This document shows, in pieces, positions 4,957 through 9,756 of a stretch of DNA of 9,756 bases. How positions within the stretch are numbered: the first letter of the stretch is position 1; every line of letters starts with the position of its first letter. Below the pieces are notes generated by a model. That model searched no databases and was not told the origin of the DNA. It saw only the letters and a list, made by a program, of their open reading frames with translations. The DNA is from Anderseniella sp. GTDB lineage: Bacteria > Pseudomonadota > Alphaproteobacteria > Rhizobiales > Aestuariivirgaceae. Made by a program: the position numbers and the translations under genes. The stretch is taken from assembly GCA_013041995.1 (NCBI GenBank), contig JABDRA010000003.1:1-9756 (forward strand). The letters are read 5' to 3'.

Positions 4957-5988
4957 CTACTTGGCCTTTTCCACCGCTTTGGTCCATTTGCCCTTTGAGG
5001 CGAGGCCGTTCATGGCGGCGCGGTGGGCAAAGGCTGCCTGTGCTGCCTTGACGTTGGCCGGTTTGCCGCCCCACGCCTTGAGGGCTGCAGCCTGCAGGGC
5101 GCGACCGTAGGAGAACGTCAGGTTCCAGGGCACATCGTGACGTGAATTCATCAGTGAAAGATGTTCTGTTGCATCAATATCGGACTGGCCACCCGACAGG
5201 AAGGCAATGCCGGGAACGGCAGACGGTACGCAGGCCTTCAGGCATTTCACCGTCATGTCGGCAACCTGTACCGCACTTGCCTGTTTGGCGGCGTTCTTGC
5301 CCGGCACGATCATGTTCGGCTTCAGCACGATGCCTTCAAGATTGACCCGGGCTTCATAAAGCTCGGAGAACACGATTTTCAGGGTTCGCTCGGTCACATC
5401 GTAACAGCGCTCGATTGAGTGCGCAGCAACCGGGCCATCCATCAGAACTTCCGGCTCGACAATCGGCACAATCCCGTTTTCCTGGCAAAGGGCGGCGTAG
5501 CGCGCCAGTGCATGGGCGTTGGCGCGAATGCAGCCATAAGTCGGTGTGCCGGGAGCGATATCGATAACGGCGCGCCATTTGGCAAAGCGGGCACCAAGCT
5601 TGTGATATTCCTTCAGGCGGGCACGCAGGCCATCGAGACCGGCGGTGATCTTCTCACCCTTGAAGCCGGCCATGTCCTGTGCGCCGGCATCGACCTTGAT
5701 CCCGGGAATGGAGTTTGTGGCCTGCATCATTTCAACAAGGGTCTGTTTGCCGCTGGCTGATGACTGGCGAATGGTTTCATCAAACAGGATGACGCCGGAA
5801 ATGTTCTTCTTCATGGCGGACCTGGCAGAAAACAGCATTTCGCGGTAGTCGCGGCGGTTGTCTTCGGTTGATGCAACGGCGATGGTATCAAACCGCTTCT
5901 TGATGGTGCCGGTGCTTTCATCTGCAGCAAGAATGCCCCTGCCGGGTGCAACCATGGCGTTCGCAATGTCTTCGAGTGTCTGTTTCAT
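4957..5988 (-). CDS. fba: Fructose-bisphosphate aldolase, class I
   Basis: This cytoplasmic enzyme splits fructose 1,6-bisphosphate into dihydroxyacetone phosphate and glyceraldehyde 3-phosphate, and runs the reverse in gluconeogenesis. At 343 residues it is a full-length class I (Schiff-base) aldolase of the eukaryote-like type. Visible are GILAADESTGTIKKRF (residues 18-33, with Asp23), ILFDETIRQ (67-75), KVDAG (98-102), FAKWRAVI (135-142; Lys137 matches the second active-site lysine), IVEPEVLMDG (176-185; Glu178 and Glu180), VLKPNM (221-226; Lys223 is the Schiff-base lysine), FLSGGQS (263-269) and SYGRALQ (293-299; Arg296 binds phosphate). The C-terminus ends in Lys rather than the Tyr of the animal enzymes. 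It starts 34 nt after pgk and ends 10 nt before the next gene, so it is part of the glycolytic run. Confidence 0.96.
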   Translation of the reverse strand: MKQTLEDIANAMVAPGRGILAADESTGTIKKRFDTIAVASTEDNRRDYREMLFSARSAMKKNISGVILFDETIRQSSASGKQTLVEMMQATNSIPGIKVDAGAQDMAGFKGEKITAGLDGLRARLKEYHKLGARFAKWRAVIDIAPGTPTYGCIRANAHALARYAALCQENGIVPIVEPEVLMDGPVAAHSIERCYDVTERTLKIVFSELYEARVNLEGIVLKPNMIVPGKNAAKQASAVQVADMTVKCLKACVPSAVPGIAFLSGGQSDIDATEHLSLMNSRHDVPWNLTFSYGRALQAAALKAWGGKPANVKAAQAAFAHRAAMNGLASKGKWTKAVEKAK

Positions 5989-6022
5989 ATCAGTCTATGC
6001 CCCTTCTCAAACGAATGACCGT

Positions 6023-7195
6023 TCAGGCTGTTCGCAATACTTCGACGCCGGGTAGCGCCTTGCCCTCAAGCCATTCAAGAAATGCCCCACCAGCGGTGGA
6101 TACATATGTAAAATCATCTGCCACACCGGCATGGTTCAATGCCGCTACGGTATCACCACCCCCGGCAACCGCGACCAGTTTTCCGGTTTTTGCCAGTTTG
6201 GCCGCTTGTTGAGCAGCAGCAACGGTACCGGCATCAAACGGCGCTATTTCAAATGCGCCAAAAGGTCCATTCCAGACCAGTGTGGCGGCATTGTCAAAGA
6301 CGGCGGCAGCTTCTGCAACCGATGCAGGGCCGACGTCCAGCATCATTTCGTCTTCGGCAATCTCGCTGACCGGCACGACCCGGGTGGCTGCACCGGCCGC
6401 AAACTCCTTCGCCACCACTGCATCTACGGGAAGCACGATACGGCAGTCATTTGCTTCGGCCTGTTTCAGAATGTCCAGTGCGGTAGCCGCCATGTCGTGT
6501 TCACACAGTGATTTACCGACGTTAATGCCCTTGGCTGCCAGGAAAGTGTTGGCCATGCCACCACCGATGATGATGGTGTCGGCGACCTTCGTCAGGTTGC
6601 CCAGCAATTCAAGCTTGGTGGATACCTTGGCGCCGCCAACCACACAGACCAGGGGACGGGCCGGGTCTGTCAGCGCGGCAGAAAGGGCAGACAGTTCCTT
6701 CTCCATGGACCTGCCGGCAGCGGCCGGCAGTAATCGTGCAACACCTTCGGTGGATGCATGGGCACGATGGGCAGCCGAAAACGCGTCGTTCACGTAGATG
6801 TCGCCAAGCGACGCAAGCGACTTCGCGTAGGCGGCCTCGTTTTTCTCTTCACCTTCGTTGAACCGGGTGTTTTCCATCAACACGATCTGGCCATCTGACA
6901 GCTCGCCGGGATCTCCGGCAGCAAACTGCACCGGCCGGCCAAGAACGTCGGCCAGCGCGGCTGCGATTGGCGCCAGGCTCATTCCGGCAACCGGTTTTCC
7001 CTTGGGCCGGCCGAAATGGGCCAGCAGAATGACTTTCGCTCCCTTGTCCGACAATTCGCGGATGGTCGGCGAGACTGCGTGCAGGCGGGTCGTGTCCGAG
7101 ATCTTGTCGTCCTGCATCGGGACGTTCAGGTCCACCCGGACAAGCACACGCCGGGATTTGACATCCAGATCATCGAGTGTCCTGAAGGTGGTCAT
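6023..7195 (-). CDS. pgk: Phosphoglycerate kinase
   Basis: This cytoplasmic enzyme interconverts 1,3-bisphosphoglycerate plus ADP and 3-phosphoglycerate plus ATP. It has 390 residues, the usual bacterial length. The signatures are intact: RVLVRVDLNVP (residues 16-26), HFGRPKG (60-66), LMENTRFNEGEE (106-117), YVNDAFSAAHRAHAST (134-149), VVGGAKVSTKLELL (185-198), the nucleotide-side IIGGGMANTFL (209-219), LVWNGPFGAFE (306-316) and VAVAGGGDTVAAL (341-353). The last residues FTYVSTAGGAFLEWLEGKALPGVEVL match the conserved C-terminus. The start at 7195 is 21 nt after the transketolase stop, with a CAGGAA-type ribosome binding site in that short gap. It sits between tkt and fba; the gap gene that commonly stands upstream is absent here. 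Confidence 0.97.
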   Translation of the reverse strand: MTTFRTLDDLDVKSRRVLVRVDLNVPMQDDKISDTTRLHAVSPTIRELSDKGAKVILLAHFGRPKGKPVAGMSLAPIAAALADVLGRPVQFAAGDPGELSDGQIVLMENTRFNEGEEKNEAAYAKSLASLGDIYVNDAFSAAHRAHASTEGVARLLPAAAGRSMEKELSALSAALTDPARPLVCVVGGAKVSTKLELLGNLTKVADTIIIGGGMANTFLAAKGINVGKSLCEHDMAATALDILKQAEANDCRIVLPVDAVVAKEFAAGAATRVVPVSEIAEDEMMLDVGPASVAEAAAVFDNAATLVWNGPFGAFEIAPFDAGTVAAAQQAAKLAKTGKLVAVAGGGDTVAALNHAGVADDFTYVSTAGGAFLEWLEGKALPGVEVLRTA

Positions 7196-7216
7196 GGTGA
7201 ATTGCGGTTCCTGCCT

Positions 7217-9265
7217 TCAGGCGCTGGCTTCGAGACCCGACAGAGCTGCCTGTACTGCGGCGTCGGAGGTAATGCCAAAGTGTTCGTAGAGTTTTTCGTA
7301 AGGTCCGGAGGCACCAAACGTGGACATGCCGATAAAGGTGCCGTCAATACCGATCAACTGATCCCAACCCTGGCGCACACCGGCTTCAATGGCGATGCGG
7401 ACCGGTTCGTCACCGGTGATCAGTTTGCGATAGTCGGCATCCTGCTGATGGAACAGGTCCATGCACGGCACTGACACGACCCGGGATGAAATCATGTTTT
7501 CCGACAGTTTGGCGGATGCCTGCATGGCGATCTCGACTTCGGAGCCTGAGGCAAAAATCACCACCTTGGCATCATCATCACTGTGCACGTCATAGGCGCC
7601 GCGGGCGCACAGGTTTTCTTTCTTGAACTTGAGACGTGCAGGCTCAAGCTTCTGACGGGTAAGGGCTAGGATGGACGGGGTACTGTCTGCCTGCAGTGCC
7701 AGTTCCCAGCATTCTGCGGTTTCAACTGCATCGCACGGACGGAACACGTTGAGGTTCGGGATCACGCGCAATGCAGCCAGGTGTTCGACCGGCTGATGGG
7801 TTGGCCCGTCTTCTCCAAGCCCGATGGAGTCGTGGGTCATTACGTAAATCACCCGCTGTTCCATGAGCGCCGACAGGCGGATGGCGGGGCGGCAGTAATC
7901 GGTGAACACCATGAAGGTGCCGGAATAGGGAATGACACCGCCGTGCAGGGCCATGCCGTTCATGGCGGCTGCCATGCCGTGTTCGCGAATGCCCCAGTGA
8001 ATGAAGCGGCCGGACGGGTCATCGGCGGTAAACGGCACCATCGCCTTGGTGCGGGTGTTGTTTGAACCGGTCAGGTCAGCCGAACCGCCCATGGTTTCCG
8101 GCACCACCGGATTGATGACCTCAAGAACGTTTTGAGATGCGGTGCGGGTCGCGATTGGAGCGGGCGCTTCTTCGAGTTGCTGTTTGTAGGCTACGATTGT
8201 TTCATGCAGGTCTTCCGGCAGTGTGCCAGCGGTACGGCGGTCGAACTCGACTTTTTCGCCGGATGGCATGGCCGTGACGCGGTCTTCCCAGGCCTTGCGC
8301 TCGCGACAGCCACGCAAGCCGGTGATGCGCCACATGTCCCTGATAGAGGTCGGGATTTCGAATGGTTTGTGGGTCCAGCCGAGCTGTTCGCGCGCCGCTT
8401 TGACTTCTTCTGCGCCGAGTGGCGCACCGTGGGCCCCCGACGTACCCTGCTTGGCGGGTGAGCCGTAGCCAATGATGGTGCGGCAGGCGATGAGCACAGG
8501 TTTGGTTGCGGTCTGCGCCGAAGACAACGCATTGGCGATCTCGGCGTAGTCATGGCCATCGACGCGCATGACGTCCCAGCCGGATGCAGCAAACCGGCCC
8601 AGTTGATCAGTTGAGTCTGTCAGGCTGACCGGTCCGTCAATCGATATCTGGTTGTCATCCCACAGGACGATGAGCTTGTTCAGCCTGAGATGGCCGGCAA
8701 GAGTGATCGCCTCTTGCGAAATGCCTTCCATCAGACAACCGTCACCTGCCAGCACATAGGTCTTGTGGTTGACAATTCCGTCACCGAAGCGCGCGGCAAG
8801 ATGGGCTTCGGCAATGGCCATGCCAACCGCATTGCCAAGACCCTGGCCAAGTGGCCCGGTGGTGGTTTCAATGCCGGATGCATGACCGTATTCGGGATGT
8901 CCCGCCGTGCGCGAGCCGATCTGGCGGAAGTTCTGCAGCTCCTCGATGGTCATGTCTTCATAACCAAGCAGGTGCAGCAATGAGTACAGCAGCATGGAAC
9001 CGTGGCCTGCCGACAGCACAAAGCGGTCCCGGTCGGCCCAGTTCGGGGCTTGCGGATCAAACTTCAGATAGTGCGCAAACAGCACGGTTGCCACATCGGC
9101 AGCGCCCATAGGCAACCCCGGATGACCGGAGTTTGCGGCCTGAACCGCGTCCATGGACAGCGCTCGAATGGCATTTGCCATTTCGGTGAACTTGGCAATA
9201 TCTTCGGGAGTGGCCGCTGCGGCACTGGACGTGCCGGTTGCGGCGGCTGGGTTAGCCGGTGTCAT
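7217..9265 (-). CDS. tkt: Transketolase
   Basis: This cytoplasmic thiamine-diphosphate enzyme moves two-carbon units between sugar phosphates in the pentose phosphate (and, if present, Calvin) pathway. With the start at 9265 it has 682 residues, normal for the family, with an Ala/Thr-rich leader of about 20 residues. Visible are AANSGHPGLPMGAADV (residues 43-58, His48), SAGHGSMLLYSLLHLLGY (85-102), GPLGQGLGNAVGMA (137-150), the thiamine-diphosphate motif GDG (174-176) with Asn205 in LWDDNQISIDG, the catalytic glutamate region GIREHGMAAAMNG (425-437, Glu428) and THDSIGLGEDGPTHQPVEHLAALR (477-500). An in-frame ATG at 9316 would add 17 residues with a Trp/Arg-rich sequence and lies upstream of the promoter proposed here, so it is not favoured. 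It is the first gene of the - strand run and is divergent from the DUF4164-like gene. Confidence 0.96.
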   Translation of the reverse strand: MTPANPAAATGTSSAAAATPEDIAKFTEMANAIRALSMDAVQAANSGHPGLPMGAADVATVLFAHYLKFDPQAPNWADRDRFVLSAGHGSMLLYSLLHLLGYEDMTIEELQNFRQIGSRTAGHPEYGHASGIETTTGPLGQGLGNAVGMAIAEAHLAARFGDGIVNHKTYVLAGDGCLMEGISQEAITLAGHLRLNKLIVLWDDNQISIDGPVSLTDSTDQLGRFAASGWDVMRVDGHDYAEIANALSSAQTATKPVLIACRTIIGYGSPAKQGTSGAHGAPLGAEEVKAAREQLGWTHKPFEIPTSIRDMWRITGLRGCRERKAWEDRVTAMPSGEKVEFDRRTAGTLPEDLHETIVAYKQQLEEAPAPIATRTASQNVLEVINPVVPETMGGSADLTGSNNTRTKAMVPFTADDPSGRFIHWGIREHGMAAAMNGMALHGGVIPYSGTFMVFTDYCRPAIRLSALMEQRVIYVMTHDSIGLGEDGPTHQPVEHLAALRVIPNLNVFRPCDAVETAECWELALQADSTPSILALTRQKLEPARLKFKKENLCARGAYDVHSDDDAKVVIFASGSEVEIAMQASAKLSENMISSRVVSVPCMDLFHQQDADYRKLITGDEPVRIAIEAGVRQGWDQLIGIDGTFIGMSTFGASGPYEKLYEHFGITSDAAVQAALSGLEASA

Positions 9266-9298
9266 CTGTCTCTTTTCCACCGTTGAAATTCGGCGCCA

Positions 9299-9326
9299 CC
9301 AATAGCACTCAGGCATTTGGAGTCAA
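9299..9326 (-). promoter_or_regulatory. Candidate sigma-70 promoter for the tkt run
   Basis: On the - strand, TTGACT (9321-9326) is followed after 16 nt by TATTGG (9299-9304), preceded by TG one base away, an extended -10 arrangement. Transcription would start near 9292, leaving about 27 nt before the tkt ATG at 9265. The -35 match is good and the -10 match is weak apart from the extension. Confidence 0.42.
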
Positions 9327-9382
9327 TGGTGCACTATGGCCGCACCGCCGCAGTTGTTAACACTGTGAATAATTATGGTTGC

Positions 9383-9407
9383 CAACAGCGGGATTAATGT
9401 GCTGTTG
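9383..9407. promoter_or_regulatory. CAACAGC-N11-GCTGTTG dyad
   Basis: A perfect 7-bp inverted repeat with an 11-nt spacer sits in the divergent control region. Its right half overlaps the proposed -35 box (TTGACG, 9405-9410) of the DUF4164-like gene and it is upstream of the tkt promoter candidate. The size fits a dimeric regulator such as the LysR type, but no regulator can be named from the sequence. Confidence 0.42.
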
Positions 9408-9434
9408 ACGGTATTGCCGGTAACCCCATAGAGT
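9405..9434 (+). promoter_or_regulatory. Candidate sigma-70 promoter for the DUF4164-like gene
   Basis: TTGACG (9405-9410) matches the -35 consensus at five of six positions. After 18 nt comes TAGAGT (9429-9434), four of six for the -10. Transcription would start near 9441, giving a leader of about 60 nt with a hairpin in it. Confidence 0.42.
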
Positions 9435-9451
9435 ATTGAAGGGATTTGGCA

Positions 9452-9480
9452 CTGACGAACCGCTAGTAACGGTACGTCAG
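9452..9480 (+). other. Leader hairpin upstream of the DUF4164-like gene
   Basis: CTGACG-A-ACCG, a 7-nt loop (CTAGTAA), then CGGT-A-CGTCAG: a stem of ten base pairs interrupted by one A/A mismatch. It ends 19 nt before the ATG at 9500 and just before the ribosome binding site. It could act as an RNA structure controlling translation or as a DNA operator; no T-tract follows, so a terminator is unlikely. Confidence 0.5.
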
Positions 9481-9499
9481 GTTGCGGGGAAAAACAGCC

Positions 9500-9756
9500 A
9501 TGGCGTCGAAATCTGAGCTGGACAAGGCAATTGCGCACTTTGAACAGGCCATGCGCCAGCTTGAAGCACCATGGGCGCAGGCCGAGCAGAATCAGGGCAA
9601 GATCACTAAGCTCAATACCGAAACATCGGCGCTGAAGGATGATCGCGCCCGGCTTGCCGGCGAACTGGATGAGGTTCGCGCCAAGGCGGAAGAGTTGACC
9701 GAGGCCAGCCGGCAGGCGGCCCGGCGTATAGAACTGGCGATGGCACGGGTGAGAAC
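9500..9756 (+). CDS. DUF4164-like coiled-coil protein, 5' part
   Basis: The frame is open from ATG at 9500 to the window edge (85 codons), so the end is missing. The start is supported by a GGGGA-type ribosome binding site at 9486-9490, about 9 nt upstream. The product is highly charged, rich in Glu, Lys, Arg, Ala and Gln, with heptad-like spacing and no proline after residue 24, and reads as one long coiled coil (for example SELDKAIAHFEQAMRQLEA, then LKDDRARLAGELDEVRAKAEEL). In Hyphomicrobiales a small DUF4164 protein of about this size commonly lies upstream and divergent from tkt, often followed by zapA of cell division; this is recalled knowledge and zapA is not in the window. The function is unknown; a link to cell division would rest on that context only. 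Confidence 0.72.
   Translation, partial: MASKSELDKAIAHFEQAMRQLEAPWAQAEQNQGKITKLNTETSALKDDRARLAGELDEVRAKAEELTEASRQAARRIELAMARVR

Noticed and set aside
9266..9316. A transketolase start at 9316.
   Set aside because: The extra residues (MPECYWWRRISTVEKRQ) do not look like a transketolase leader, and the proposed promoter would start transcription downstream of that codon.

Overview
The window looks like chromosomal DNA of an alphaproteobacterium, most likely of the order Hyphomicrobiales (Rhizobiales). This is an inference from gene content and order: transketolase, phosphoglycerate kinase and class I fructose-bisphosphate aldolase genes in one run, a divergent small coiled-coil protein of DUF4164 type upstream, and a ThiE-like gene and a Sel1-repeat gene downstream. 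The base composition is moderately GC-rich, and coding density is high except for one repeat-filled gap.

Layout, left to right. (1) Positions 1-925, + strand: the 3' end of a CidA/LrgA-type holin-like gene, overlapping by 4 nt a complete LrgB-type membrane protein gene. (2) Positions 926-1356: a gene-free gap between convergent genes, packed with a nested repeat element (71/72-bp inverted arms, 74/75-bp internal direct repeats, several small hairpins). (3) Positions 1357-9265, - strand: seven consecutive genes read right to left as tkt, pgk, fba, a proline racemase superfamily gene, a ThiE-like gene, a secreted Sel1-repeat gene and a gene for a GrdB-like reductase family protein. Gaps are 21, 34, 10 and 113 nt, followed by overlaps of 4 and 8 nt, so co-transcription from a promoter upstream of tkt is plausible. 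The 113-nt gap holds a perfect 17-bp palindrome and may start a second transcription unit. (4) Positions 9266-9499: a divergent control region with one candidate promoter per direction, a dyad and a leader hairpin. (5) Positions 9500-9756, + strand: the start of a DUF4164-like coiled-coil gene that runs off the window.

The first three genes of the - strand run serve central carbon metabolism: transketolase connects the pentose phosphate or Calvin pathway to triose phosphates, and aldolase and phosphoglycerate kinase carry out glycolytic/gluconeogenic steps. The usual neighbour gap (glyceraldehyde-3-phosphate dehydrogenase) is not between tkt and pgk. The last four genes are less understood. 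The proline racemase superfamily protein has Ser/Thr instead of the Cys/Cys catalytic pair, the ThiE-like protein lacks several thiamine-phosphate-synthase signatures, and the GrdB-like protein keeps a CxxC motif encoded by ordinary cysteine codons.

Nothing here is a clear defence, mobile or biosynthetic system. The parts most worth a second look are the nested inverted-repeat element, the 17-bp palindrome, and the joint presence of a proline racemase superfamily gene and a GrdB/PrdB-like gene in a central carbon operon.
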